Source: Metarhizium brunneum
Lineage: Eukaryota; Ascomycota; Sordariomycetes; Hypocreales; Clavicipitaceae
Direction of reading: 5' to 3'
Assembly (NCBI RefSeq): GCF_013426205.1
Contig: NC_089422.1
Span: forward strand, 8,087,001-8,151,000
Length of the DNA stretch: 64,000 nucleotides
Shown here: piece by piece, positions 22,103-34,458 of the stretch
Layout: the number at the start of each line of letters is the position of its first letter
Position numbering within the stretch: position 1 is the stretch's first letter
Notes under the pieces: model-generated
What the model saw: the letters and a program-made list of their open reading frames with translations, nothing else
What the model was told of the DNA's origin: nothing
The model's database searches: none
Program-made: the position numbers and the translations under genes

Positions 22103-23544
22103 ATGAGCGACCTCGACAAGTGAATTGCGCCCCGTTGCCGAACCATCCCGCCCTGACGGACACTGACATTGATGGACTAGGGCTATCGCGCAGCTGCGTG
22201 CTTGTCGACCCATTCCAGAGGCCCAAGTGCGAGAGCTGTGCCACCGCGCACGAGAGCTTCTGATCGAGGAGGGCAACGTGGTCACGGTATCAGCGCCAGT
22301 CACAGTATGAAGATCGAGCCTCCTCCCCGACGGTCGGTAGCCAAGAGGCTAACATTTAGGCTAGATTTGTGGCGACATTCACGGTCAGTTTCACGATTTG
22401 ATGGAACTATTCCGAGTTGGCGGAGATGTCCCTGATACGAATTATTTATTCATGGGTAAATGCCACACGACCCCGCGCATGCATTGCCATTTCGTACACG
22501 CTGCTAACGCCACGTCTAGGCGACTTTGTGGACCGAGGCTTCTACTCTCTCGAATCATTTCTTCTTCTTCTATGCTTAAAAGTACGATACCCCGACCGCA
22601 TGACGCTTATCCGCGGCAACCACGAGTCCCGTCAAATCACCACAGTATACGGCTTCTACGATGAATGCTTGCGGAAATATGGAAGCGCAAACGTTTGGCG
22701 GTATTGCTGTGATGTATTCGACTATTTGGCCCTCGGGGCCATTGTTCTGGGCGCATCCAACACATTGTCCCCTGCGTCTGGACCAGCGGACGAAGAGACT
22801 GAGATTGAAGTGTGCGACCAGAACGGCTCCATCATGAGTCGGTTCCCTCGCCAGCGCCAGCGCCAGCAGTCTTCTCAGCCTAGCAGCTCCCAGGAGCACG
22901 GCGCAAACGGCAGCGGTCCCGCAGGGCAGACCGGACCTCCCGGCTCAGGCGCCTCGGGCTCCAGCAATGGCAGCGTGGGCAACCCAGCCGGAGCCGTGCT
23001 CTGCGTCCATGGCGGCCTGAGCCCGCTGATTGATACAGTCGATAAGATCCGCCTGATCGATCGGAAGCAAGAGGTCCCCCACGAGGGCGCTATGTGTGAC
23101 CTCCTGTGGTCCGACCCCGACGACATCGATGGCTGGGGGCTGTCGCCGCGCGGCGCAGGATTCCTCTTTGGCGCTGATATTGTCAAAGTATTCAACCACC
23201 GAAACGACCTGAGCCTCATAGCTCGCGCACATCAACTCGTCATGGAGGGCTTCAAGGAAATGTTCGACGCCTCCATTGTGACGGTCTGGTCGGCTCCGAA
23301 TTACTGCTACCGCTGTGGCAACGTTGCCGCCGTCCTGGAGCTAACCGAAGACGAGTCTGGCACGGGCGTCTTCTCCCGCAGCAACGGCGAGGTGAACAGG
23401 AGCGATGGCGGGCGAGGGGTAATGATGGAGTCGAATGGGATGATGAAGAGCGGTCCTGCGAGACGGTATCGTGTGTTCCAGGCAGCGCCCCAAGATTCAC
23501 GGGGTATGCCCGCCAAGAAGCCAGTCGCGGATTACTTCCTGTAG
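22103..23544 (+). CDS. PPG1: PP2A-like Ser/Thr phosphatase catalytic subunit Ppg1
   Basis: Exons 22103-22119, 22181-22304, 22365-22455 and 22520-23544 give 418 aa. The first exon is only 17 nt (MSDLDK). Metallophosphatase motifs are intact: G50-D-I-H-G54, G78-D-F-V-D-R-G84, R109-G-N-H-E113, then LCVHGGLSP and a late [12 protein letters not shown]. The C-terminus D-Y-F-L is the PP2A-type methylation tail. Ppg1-type enzymes act with Far/STRIPAK-type partners in glycogen and mating/development control in yeast; the same role here is inferred. Unlike PP2A and PP6, an insert of about 78 residues (about 155-233: acidic, then RQRQRQQ, then Gly/Ser/Pro-rich) sits just before LCVHGG, and a second low-complexity loop lies near the C-terminus. 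Confidence 0.92.
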
Positions 23545-26500
23545 AGGGACTCCGTAGGCGGGTGCTCTGCATCGACTAGACGTAGATGATGAATATGGAC
23601 CATGTCTCGGAATAGTTACGGCGTTATACAATGTTTTGACACTATATCCATTGTCAATCTGGTTTTGTCGTTGCTCTCTCGACTATCTGCAAGTAGCCCC
23701 ATGCGTGTCGAGGAACGCGCGCCGAGGCCTGTCACTTGCTGAGTCCTTAATACGGAGTAATGGCTAGCTATTCCGAGCGCTAAACTCGTGCACGATTCCA
23801 GCAGAAGCGACACTCGTCCGTGTCCAATGTAGAAGCTTGAGCCCAGACAGCCTTTGAGACATGAAGCGAGAGTCGCAATCCGCCAGTGACATGCCGCCCA
23901 ACCTACTTGCGGCATGCCAAAACATCATACACATTCGCAGGGCGTTAGCCACAGGGGACACGGCACGTCGATGTGTCATGTGTGTCTTGAGACATGCCGA
24001 ACCCTCCTGTTGCCTGGCGTCAGCCATTGGCGCGGTAATCATCTAACGGGACCTGATCATGTCATTGCCCCGGCAAGCCATCGACGGCGTCGGATCAGAT
24101 CTCACAATGACAACCTGGTGACTAGACGAGGGCAAGGACGGCAATTCTGTCTCGCCTAGATGCCATCATGGACGAACGCGCGGCGGCGGCGGCGGCGGGT
24201 CATCCCCGGACGGTGTACGGCGTAGCCTGATGCCGAGGGCCCTTCTCCCGGCTCCCATATTCGACGTGTCACTATTCAGAATGCCAGAGTTTGGTTCGAC
24301 AAATTGCTATTAAACCTGGGGTGTGGAAGCGGCAGTGCACGACCGTCAAGGACCTGCGAGCCCCGTGAATGACAGATTTGACGCCTCACCATGAAATCAC
24401 CACGTTTTGCGGCTGCCGCGAATCAAGACGGGCGTGATGGTAAAGGCCCTCACCTACGACGATGTCCCAACAAGCCAACAAGGCCCTTTGTACAGGTGCA
24501 CAGCACAAGTCCACCAGACAAACCGCTGAGTCGCTGGCCCGTCGCTGGCCAAGGCATTTTCCCCACCCGTGAGCGGTGCCAAGTGATGTCTTCGGTTACC
24601 TACAGCCGAGGGGTGTGGACTGTCATGACTCTGTAACTTGGTCCCCTGCGATACGCCCTCGTATAAATGCAACGATGGACTGTATTCGTGTTGTGCCAGT
24701 GGCCAGGCACAGAAACAACAGCTCTCACACGCGTGCGATTGGTGCCAGAGGCAGCGGCGGTGGGAGTGGGCTGCTGCAGGAGCCACAGGAGTTTATTTAA
24801 AATAAAATAAAAAACTACGTCAAAGCTGTCCCTTGGCGGCATGGATCTCGGATGGATTCCAGTTCCAGTTGTCTGGGTTGCTGGGGTTATTTCCCGTCGA
24901 AGCAAGGGCGTGAGTGCAAGGCTGTTTTGGCGGCTGCTGAATCGTGCCCTTTGACCTTGCGAGCCATGGTGATGGTCGAGGTGGATTTTCCCTGGCCAGC
25001 ACAGTCGCCGTCGCCGCCTCGGCATTCGCGACACAATAAGCTCTTGTTGGCGGAATACCAAGACGTACATGGTCCGATGATGACGATGGACACACCTGAT
25101 CGGCAACGACGGGTTCGGACTCCGGAACGGAATGGCGGCGTGGATCCGCGACGAGGGACGTGGGAGGCTCGGTGGCGGATCTTGATTCGGACGGGCCAGG
25201 TTGGGCTGGCGGCGTGGTGGCGACGTTGCAGTCGAGACTCGCGATGCTGGGGCTCGGGCCAGCGTGCTGGAAGCAACGTTGACTGCTGAGCGCTGGCGAG
25301 CCGTGGTGAGGCTCCATGTCCCATGTCAGTGTGCTGGTGCTGGTGGTGTCTTGACTCTCAAGCTGGAGTCTTGACGTCTGGCCCTGCGTCTGGGCCTGTC
25401 TAGTCACTGGTGCCCGGTGCCCACAGCAGACGCAGGCGCGCTAGCCGCACATTGACAGCGCCAGACATCCAAACCAGACATGGAAGCCGTGAACCCAGTG
25501 CAACATTGAACCTCGGCTGTGCGGCGTCGGCGTCATCGTCGTCGTCGTCTCTGGGATGGGATGCAAGATGCATCTCCCCGTGGAGCTTGTTTTGCTTTGT
25601 CTTAATCTCAGCTGGCGCTGCATCCATCTGCATGTCCAAAGTCCGCCACGCCGATGAGTTCGGGCCCGCGTGCTCCCATGCTTTGAGTTTGACACATGTC
25701 TTATTTGTATCTCCGCCGCCGGCTCTTGGTCCCATTGCCGTCATATGCCCGATGGTTGTACATGCGGAGACTACTATTGCTCTTGGTCGCATTTGCATTG
25801 ATACTTGCATCGCCGTCTGTTTATACCGGCTGGACATGGCATCACGGTGTGTCATCCTGGCTTCGGTGCCGCTCCCGTGGCGTATGGCGCATGTCTGTTA
25901 CAACCTCATCCACTTATACCCGTATCAACGGCCTCCTCATCGACCCTCAGGCAATTCTTTATCGGGCCCAGATATTTTTCGAGTCCGAGTGTTTGACACC
26001 GAGCCCGTCGTGTCTCTGAAACCCATCCGCCTCCGTATCTGTGCCACCTCATACTTATCCTACAAGTCACATACCTAGGTATTCAGACGTGCTAGCTCCA
26101 AGACATCGACTGCGTCTCCCACGATCCAATCGAGTCCCCGTGAGTCCACGACCCTTACTACCCCAACTTGTGGCGTATCCCGTCCCTGTGGCTTCCTGAC
26201 TCGATACTGCAGGAGCCTCTGCTTCGTCCTGCATGCCTCACAGTCACACTTGTAGTCGTACGGTACTTTTGTTGCAAGGTTTGTAACCAATTGTTTTGCT
26301 CCCTGTGTTATTCTTTGCACTTCTTCAGCCCAACAGGCCTACGTATGCTTGGCTACCCTCGCAGTACTGATGTCGCCGCCGGCAACCATTCTGACTCGGC
26401 TCGTAACTGCTTCTTTCGTTTTGCACTCCCGGTGCGCAGGGATATTGACGGCTTCATCATGTCCGGCACATATTTTACTATGTTATTGTGCTTTACACCG

Positions 26501-27667
26501 TCCAGGGGTTGTTTCCCGGCATTCTTCTATGGCGCCTACTGGCACCGTGCTTGTTTTGCCCGCCAACGCCCGTCCTGATTCCTGAACCGTCTGCGCCTAA
26601 AAGGAATAAAGGCATATGCCGAAGAAGAAGAAGAGGAAAGGGGGAAAGGAAAAAGGGAAGGAAGCTAAGGAAGCTAGGGAGGAAGCGCAAGTGACAAGTC
26701 TCTTTTAAAAATAATAATAATAAAAAAGAGAGAGAGAGAGAGAAAGCTTTCCCCTCTTCGTCCTGGTGTTTTGATCTTATCGGATTAGGAGCGCATTGGC
26801 TCAGCAACTGAATTTGACCGACTCCGTTGGCAACCTCAGATCACCAATTAACAACCCAGGTTGATCACGCCCCTTCTCTCTCTCTTTTTTTTTTTTTTTT
26901 TTGGCGTGGTTCGAAGAATTGGAGGCGGACACAACTCGCTCGGACTGCGGGTGTCACCCTTAATCAACCCCGTTCAGTCCAATTCTTCAACTTGATTCCG
27001 GAATCAGGACACCTACCCTTGCATTCCCTTGATCCAAACCCGTTGCCGTTCTTCGCCTTGATTCGAATTTCGCTGTACTTCTCGCATATTTTTGTGGGGA
27101 AATGCTTGCCAAGCACATGTCCAAAGATTCGCCTGATTCATGCCATGAGGCTGTCTGGTGGCACAAGGGTTCTATAACCGAACCAGTTGGCCTTGCACAA
27201 TTTCCAACACCTGCCCTAGAATTTCGCCAAGCCATTGATGCTTCCACTGGTGTCCCGCGCCACTACAACGTAATTGTATTAGTAGCTACAGGCTTCCAAC
27301 TACCGGCCGGAAATCACAATTCAGCTCGAGCCATATGCTTGAGCCTCTGGTATTCCGCTGATGGTTCGCACTGGTGTATTCGGGATGACGCTCGAGGTTG
27401 AGTCGGACTACTTGCGGGGTATTTATTCCGTCTGATAATAGTCAAGGGATGCTGGTCTGATAGGTAGGCCTAGGATCAAAGTCAATTCCAGCTCCTGGCC
27501 ACCTCCACTTGGCAATATTGGGGACTGATTCAGCTGGTGGTCAAATATGACGCTCGAGTCTTCAAAGTGCTGATAATTTCAGCACAAGCCCCGCGCTTCT
27601 CTGCTCTTTTGTTGATAACAAAAGCCCCCGTCAGTGACAAAGAAACAATTTGAGTATGCTTCCTCTG
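23545..27667. other. 4.1-kb interval between PPG1 and the bZIP gene
   Basis: It has one TACGGAGTA motif (23751-23759), a CGG trinucleotide run (about 24179-24198), a GA run (about 26726-26744) and an 18-T homopolymer (26885-26902). The stretch 25690-26900 is pyrimidine-rich like a long fungal 5' leader, but no main ORF follows it on the plus strand. One doubtful ORF at 24820-25407 is listed separately. Confidence 0.4.
24820..25407 (-). CDS. Doubtful Ser/Pro/Thr-rich ORF (195 aa)
   Basis: An open frame of 195 codons with fairly GC-rich third positions, rich in Ser, Thr, Pro and Gln (for example TTPPAQPGPSESRSATEPPT). No domain, signal or membrane segment was recognised. A GT donor-like site after VVADQ would switch to an equally open second frame. 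Overlapping frames on the other strand are also open, so composition alone may explain it. Confidence 0.25.
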   Translation of the reverse strand: MTRQAQTQGQTSRLQLESQDTTSTSTLTWDMEPHHGSPALSSQRCFQHAGPSPSIASLDCNVATTPPAQPGPSESRSATEPPTSLVADPRRHSVPESEPVVADQVCPSSSSDHVRLGIPPTRAYCVANAEAATATVLARENPPRPSPWLARSKGTIQQPPKQPCTHALASTGNNPSNPDNWNWNPSEIHAAKGQL

Positions 27668-28426
27668 TCAAAAAGGTCCTCCTTGAGGTCCATATCGGTT
27701 CGTTGGATCGTTGTAGGGACTCATAGAAAACTGGTAGTTCATCGTTAAGCGATTATCGATAGGCATTGGCTGGCCTCTGACCAAGTCGTGTCGCGAGTCG
27801 TTCACCATCTGCCCAGATGCACTTTGGAACTGATCTGATTGCGTTATAGCTGGCTGTGCCGAAAAAGCTGATGGAGAATAATGAGGATGGTCTGTCGGTG
27901 AAACACCAGCAAGCTGTTGCGGGTGATGGTTGTAAGACACGCTCGGCTGTGATGGCTCCCAAACGGAAGAATTCGTCGTAGAGGCGCTTGCTATCGAGTC
28001 CTCTCTACTAGATTGGCTCGGTATAGCAAACTGCTGAGTCTGTTCCAGATGCGCCGCTCTTCGAGGCAGCATTGCTTGGCTTAATGATTGCATGGCAACT
28101 CCTGCCTCCTCCCTGAGGCGGATTGGTTGTGCCCGACCAGACTCACAACCATTTTCTGTGGATGCTTGCAAGTAATGAGTAATGTACTCATTCGTAACCC
28201 CGTATCTATTTAGGAGTTCCCTTAGTTGTGTATTTTCATCCGCGACTCTTCTGGCAGCCATTTGAACTTCGGCAGAGGCTTCGATGCCTTGGAGTTCGCA
28301 GACTCGCAGTCGCTGCTCGAGTTCCTGCAAGTACTCTCTCCTCCGCGCGCGAGATCTCCGTTGATTATCACGAATTCGAGCCAGGTTGGCCTTGTGCTGT
28401 TGAGGACCGGAGAGACAGTTAGACAT
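27668..28426 (-). CDS. bZIP transcription factor
   Basis: Single-exon ORF of 252 aa. Residues 11-41 form the DNA-contact region, with N21-Q-R-R-S25-R-A-R-R as the basic signature, continuing into a leucine heptad helix (YLQELEQRLRVCELQGIEA and then ENTQLRELLNRYG). The remaining 150 residues are Gln/Ser/Pro-rich, as in many fungal activators, without a second domain. The compact N-terminal bZIP with an immediate RRREYLQELEQRL helix resembles bZIPs linked to fungal secondary metabolism and stress; the targets are unknown. No biosynthetic cluster is visible next to it. Confidence 0.85.
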   Translation of the reverse strand: MSNCLSGPQQHKANLARIRDNQRRSRARRREYLQELEQRLRVCELQGIEASAEVQMAARRVADENTQLRELLNRYGVTNEYITHYLQASTENGCESGRAQPIRLREEAGVAMQSLSQAMLPRRAAHLEQTQQFAIPSQSSREDSIASASTTNSSVWEPSQPSVSYNHHPQQLAGVSPTDHPHYSPSAFSAQPAITQSDQFQSASGQMVNDSRHDLVRGQPMPIDNRLTMNYQFSMSPYNDPTNRYGPQGGPF

Positions 28427-31090
28427 GATACAAGAAGAAAGGCAAGGTATTCTCCTAATTATTTCGACGTGGCACTGTAGACTTGGAACTCACCGCTGGA
28501 GTAGTCATTTAGTCGACAACAGACGGCGTCTTCGTAGGCAAGGAGGCACACGATGGTGTCGCACGAAGTTGGGAATGAGTGGAATGAGATGGAGAGGAGA
28601 GGGTCAGTTTAGTTGGGCAGCTGTGAAAGCAATAGATAGGCTTCTTTGTATGGAATATTTGTTAGGCTGATAAGAGACGGAGGAATAAAAGGTTGCAGCA
28701 GCTAAGTCGAGGTATAGAACCGTGGTGAGGTATATATGACACCAATGGAAATAAGAAGCTGAAAAAAGGGCTATATCATGTCAACATCAAAGGTCCCAAA
28801 GACACACATGTGTAGGGAGAGACATGGTCCAGAGGACCCGGCATAGACAGATACGACGGGCGTAATTGTATCAAAATTGGCAGCCCACACTAGATATCGG
28901 TCCAGATCCGCGGATCTCCAACAAGATTTAAAAGAGGAAATTACTTGATTCAAGGCACCGAGAGACCACCGACCCTCGGCAGGAGACTACAGCGAAGTGA
29001 GCCTGGCTGGCGGTCGAGAATGGCCATGGGTACCCAATGTTGTCGTCTGGTGGCTAACAGGCGGGGATATTCAAAACTGAAGACGCTAGTAACAGGGGGA
29101 GTATAAACAGACATCGGCCCCGGTTTCTGGATTCGAAGCTGGCAGAAGGATGACCTGCCTGTGTTGTGACTTTGTGCCTGGGGGGGTGTGAATATGTGAA
29201 AACGCCACAGGTGGGTAGCTGTGTGTAGGCGTGTTGGACGTAGAAATTCAGAAATATGGCTCAACTATGTGGCGGGATATTAAAAAAAATGACGGAAAAT
29301 GATGAATTCGTTGGCACTGCCTTGGCTTTGACAAAAATAGACTCCGTACGCTGATGGACCAAAGGAAAAATATGCACTTTTGGTCTTGGCCACGAGTAAT
29401 GAATGTCCAGACAAGATTTAGAGCTTCTGCAAGGGCAATATAACGACTCATGCCATATGATGCATATTCTAGGAGTCGCCCAAACAAGGCATCATCAACC
29501 TTGATCGGCTTTCTTGATCTTGGCTTGCTGTCGCCATGGTGAGCCTGTAGTCGTCTGTGTGTTGGCAGTCGGTCACGATGTTCTTTGTTCATGGTTTTGG
29601 CACATGAACCCTTGGGCTGGCTGCTGGCTCGCCAAGGGGCATATCCACACCGTTTTCAATCCACCAAGAGCAAGTTGCACAACCTGCAGTTTCCTGCATG
29701 TGAAGTGCATTGGTGTGCGGACGGGAGGGTGTGAGAACATCAGCTTTTGGACACCAGACGGCCTTTCACCCTGTGGCTCGGGAGGCGACGTCAAAATGCG
29801 CGTGATGATTGATCCAACACAAACAGTCTTTGGCCCTTTCCAACGTCTCGGACTCGCTACCGTAGCTCCTCTAGGCGGCCCAACTTTGGCCCAGCGCGAC
29901 GGGCCACATCGGAATTTTTTTGCCTTTCTTCAATGGTGCCACTGTGGCATGCCCTCGACTGTCGCAAAGAGCTGAAGTGTGTACTTGATACTACACGGCA
30001 CTCGAGTCCAATCGAACCGGCACCAGCCACACGTTGCTGTTGGCCGGGTGCTTTCCGATGTGGGCAAGGAATTGTCCAGGCCCAAGTGCGTCAATTGTTT
30101 CAACCCCCATCTCCCGCGGCTAAACACTTGCCTAGCCCTGCCATTAGACTTGAGCTATGTCATATTTTTGGAAGAAGTGTTTGGGGAATAGACTACTGGC
30201 TAGCTTGATGCTTTCCACGCCAGCGCAGTTAGCCCAGCTACTAGTTGTCAAATTGGGGCTGTTGTATTGACTATGTGCCGCATGATGGCCTCGATGACAT
30301 ACTTAGCCCCATCCTACAAACCAGGGGCATAGGCATAACGTGCCTATCTTAGTGGTCGTCCCCGACAATTCTTGGCGGCCACATCCGCTTCTAGTGCAGA
30401 GCTTGAGCTGTCGCTGCTTTGACCTGAGTAGCCTCTTGTCGAGAGACTGTACGTAATCCGCAATAAAGTACCTGTATACCACGGCCTCCTCTAGGTAGCT
30501 AGACATTGTCGTCGGCGTACGGGGCAGGAGCCTTCTCAACGGGTCCGCCCGCCAGAGCCGCAATACTTCACGACGATCTGACTTGGTAGCTTACAGATGG
30601 GGGTTATTATTGTGGCCTTGAAATCTGAATCACTCAAGAATGGCGTTACGACTCACCTCAGCAGCTCTCCGACTGGCAATGGCGGCTAGAAAGCATCCAT
30701 GATGTCAGCATCTCACTTCCTGGACTTCAATCAGTCTGGCCATCGACGCAGTAATGATGCTTCTCCCGCAGACCAGTTCGGGGGCAAATCTTTGGTGTCG
30801 GGGCACTTACATACCGGGTAAACCACGAGACCATCGGTATCTTGGCCTGTATATGCGTTCTACGCGTCTGCTTCTAGGGGATGAGGATGAGATTACATGA
30901 CCAATGCATATTACATCTGCAAGAAGGAACACTTCCGGGATGTCAATACCTATGATGGCATCAGTCTTGGACTGAATTAGAGATGTACTTCAAGGTGTGC
31001 TTACGGCAGATAGCTGGGTCGAGGGTTCGCTCTGCCCACTGATCGCTGTGAGTCGCTGCGAAAGATGTCGGCTTCCCAAGTTAGTTTCCC

Positions 31091-32018
31091 TTAAATTAGA
31101 AGATCGGTAGTGATATGCTTGCTTGAATTGCTCATTGATTCGCGAGCTAGACTGTATAGTCGTATATCTTCGGTGATCTTCTGAGCTGTGAATCGAAGTC
31201 CTACCACGGCGTTGGCGATGATTAGGTCGACCTTACAGGTATAAGTCTGGGTGAAAATATCATAGCAGCTTCGGAGCCCAAACTTCTTCCACAAAAGTTC
31301 GTTTAACTAGTTATACTTTAAAGTATCGTACTCGAAGATGGAGACGAAGCTGGCTGAATCCTTCGTCCCTTGAGGACAGCGGGACTCAATTCCTTGGCGG
31401 ACCTGCTCGATGGCATGGGGGTCTAGCATGAGAACTAAAACCCATTGCGCCGCTCGTTTTCCAACTGTAATAAGCTGGGTGGGTTGCAAGTGATGTCAGC
31501 TGGTCGCACCCAGATGGAGAATAACCGCGGTAGGAGAGGCAACGGCTCCAAAGGCGTGGACATGCTACCATGGCGTTCAGCATTCGCCAGTGTATTGGTC
31601 GTGAGAAGAGACGGTTTCCACGCCATGATATCTAGTAGTTGTTTGATAAGCAAACATCTCTGGCTCGATAAAAGGGATGAAGAGGTAAGATTGTGGTTCA
31701 TATCCCACATGTCAACGATTCTTCTCCTCAATACGGGCAACCTGAAAGTCCTCATCGGTGATCGCAATGTGAGACCTGAATTGGGGCGACCGTTTCCCAG
31801 CAATTAAATAGGGTGTGATATGCTCGCCACCGTATTGCAGTAACATGAGATTTAGTATGATATGCTTGCAGAAGTTTCAATGCAGAATCGAATATGTAGT
31901 CGGCATATACACTTCTCTTCATCGGCTTAATCCCCAAGAGGATGCGGTCTGCACTTAAACCCAGTTGTTTTTTTGTGATGTCGACTGCTTTCAGTAGCTT
32001 ATTACTCTCCATATACAT
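31091..32018 (-). pseudogene. Eroded coding-like stretch, unidentified
   Basis: Reading down the minus strand, protein-like segments follow one another in changing frames: KLLKAVDITKKQLGLSADRI and RSVYADYIFDSALKLLQAY, then after a +1 shift YGGEHITPYLIAGKRSPQFR and HIAITDEDFQVARIEE, then a stop. Further on come LMLDPHAIEQVRQGIESR and VDLIIANAVVGLRFTAQKIT. The amphipathic composition suggests an inactivated gene with frameshifts and stops. I cannot name the family, and chance is not excluded. Confidence 0.3.
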
Positions 32019-34340
32019 CGATTTCCTACATATATTTAAGGGTCAGTAAGAGACAAAGGTTTGGGGGCAACATATGATACGCTTAGCTAGAATCGTAAAT
32101 AGATTTCTTTCTAAACATACTTGCGGCACTTGCCTCAAATGAGGCCAGATGTACTCCGTAGTGGAACAGACGAAACCTACGTTATCGTTGACCCTCTTCG
32201 TAACTTGATCGTGTCTGTTTGTTGTATTATTGGTAACCACATCCAGGGTTCCTTGAGCCACGCGAGCCAGCGTAACAAACGTTTAAGTCGTAAACTCAGG
32301 ATGTTACACAATTTACCAAGCGGCAGATGTCAGTACTGACAGAAAGGTGTTTTTGGTCACTTTTTAGATACCCCTACTGAAATTGAGTCCGAGATGGTAA
32401 CGCCGCAAGGAAAATCCAAAAGATCGAGCATTCTGCTGATCCTCAAGACAAAATGGATCTGGTCGTACAAATTATCCGAGTTGCGTATGCCTGCGGCGAA
32501 TAATTAGCACCGCGAAATCCGACTTAGCATCGAAAGTATTTTCATGTAGCTGTGCATCTAGCACTTTTTTCTTAATACCAGAGCTGTATCTAGCTGATGC
32601 CACTTTGGTATGCTGCTCTGGTAGGCTTGAGTAATTTTATCCTAGATGAATAGTTCAAGCTTGGATGCTTGATTTAGTGAGATGAAATGGCTCAGAGGAA
32701 GAGAACCCGTCCTCTCTATGCCAGATATAACTTTTCGATTTCGCAGGGAGTGCAGAGTGGAAAGACGTGATTGCGCCCATCAAGAACCTTGGGGGCCGCA
32801 TGATGTCAATTGTGCGTTGAAAATGGGGTGCATAAATGACAGTGGTATTAATTTCGAACTCAAATTGGTTTGCCTCTTGCGATTCATTCAGTCTGCCTTC
32901 GGCAAATTCCGACCCCAGAAGACCTATCTGGCAAGTTAAACTATTTCCGTTTACTATTGACTATCCAGTCTGGTGATCCATTCATGGATGTTCGCCACAT
33001 TTAGTATTGTATGTACTTCGTATTGGGGCCAGGGCTCTTCATTCCGGCAGTGACGGGACAGTTTTTATGGAAGTTGGCAAGACTCTGTAATTACAAGATT
33101 GTTACACAGTCAGCCCCTGCTTTAAAACGTGTTTGATCCGTTCTCTCGCAACAAAGGTTCACATCGTATTACGCGATGGTGCCAAATTTCGAAGTGAACA
33201 AAGGATGACGAAACGAAACCGCGACTCACTTTGTAACCTAATATGGTTGTATTCACGATGATCACGCACAAAAACAGTGCTTAACCACGTAATAAGACGC
33301 TGGGCCGTATGCTGGTGCCTTAACTACTACCATGACTGAAAAGGAAGATAGGCGTCACTCAACACCTCCGGCCCGGTAACCTAATGATTAATCCATCAAA
33401 TAGACCGGTCGGCGCAGGGAAGCATTGTGCCTCGCAAGGGGTCTTGTGTTCGTGCGTCCCCGGTCGGCTGGGGACACTCGCCCTAGGGCAATGCCTCGTT
33501 AAACATTGATCAGTTCTGATGTCTCGTGACGCAAGCTTTATTCCCTGGCACAAGGAAACGCGGATCATTCTCTTGGATTGAGACCTCTGGTTGCCTGGTA
33601 CGGATCCAGATTTATCGTGGGGCACCGGGGTTGTGCATCAAAAGCAAGGGTGTCAGTACTCTAAAGATGGAAGATAAAAATCGGTCAGACTTCTCGGTAG
33701 AAACGATATTGTTCCCAATTTTGTGAGTGGGTTCAGAACAGCACAAAGTAGCCAGTCAAACGATGATAAGTTGGGGGTTAGAGAAGACAATCACAAGAGT
33801 CAGATGCCATTTGTTGACATTGATCATTTGTACACACAAAACGACAGGGGTGAAAGGGCTTGGCAGAGCGCGCACCACGCTGTGTCACAGTGTGTGTGCA
33901 GCTGGCACCGGGGTAGCTCCTTCCGTCTGGCTCAGGGAGCGTCACCGACTGCTGTACCGGCTTTGTTCAGCTACTCCGTATCAACATCCTGATGGAATCC
34001 AGACGCTACCTAATGACGCATTTGAGCCCAACTTTCTAACTTTAGAAAACCGAGCACGTCCTGGGCCACAGCCCAATGACACTTGGCTGCTTTCAAACAG
34101 TTTGTTCGTGGCAGCATCTTGGTGGTCACGTTCTGCCTGGTCTACCCCGTATTACGTGGTGCCCTGTCATATCCTTGGCCATGTTTTGTTTTTCTGTGTT
34201 TCCAGGGTACCGAGCTACTCCTTATTTACGCACTTGGCACTTGGGTAGGTATCGAGGCTAAAAATACGATGCCCTAGAAACAGCTTTTCTCCTCGTCATA
34301 TAATTCCCGAGTATATTCCGTGCAGTGACACAAGGAGCGG

Positions 34341-34347
34341 TATAAAG
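34341..34347 (+). promoter_or_regulatory. TATA box of the cupredoxin gene
   Basis: TATAAAG lies 118 bp upstream of the start codon at 34459, in a stretch otherwise short of A/T runs. Confidence 0.45.
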
Positions 34348-34458
34348 GCCAGAGTCGGTGCCATCCCGTCTCGCACCTATCACTCCCTCTTCTTGCCAAC
34401 GACGAAAACCACACAGCTTACGACATACATTTCAATCATCATTCGAGAACTAGCAGCG

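Larger units (their letters stand above)
28427..34458. other. 6-kb gene-poor, partly AT-rich interval
   Basis: This is the largest gap. From about 30.6 to 33.3 kb the DNA is AT-richer than its surroundings and ORFs are short. A broken minus-strand coding-like stretch lies at 31091-32018. TACTCCGTA motifs occur at 32152-32160 and 33972-33980. No transposase or reverse-transcriptase motif could be read. Confidence 0.4.

Noticed and set aside
25410..26078. Plus-strand ORF of 222 aa
   Set aside because: Pyrimidine-rich leader-like DNA with unusual Cys/Ser/Arg composition and no domain.
26616..26711. Mini-ORF beginning MPKKKKRKGGK, resembling a nuclear localisation signal
   Set aside because: Only about 31 codons in a purine-rich repeat; no neighbouring exon or domain supports a gene.
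33359..33625. Possible tRNA-like folding in the gene-poor interval
   Set aside because: No B-box (GGTTCGANTCC) or acceptor stem could be matched; a scan of the whole window found no B-box with a plausible A-box.
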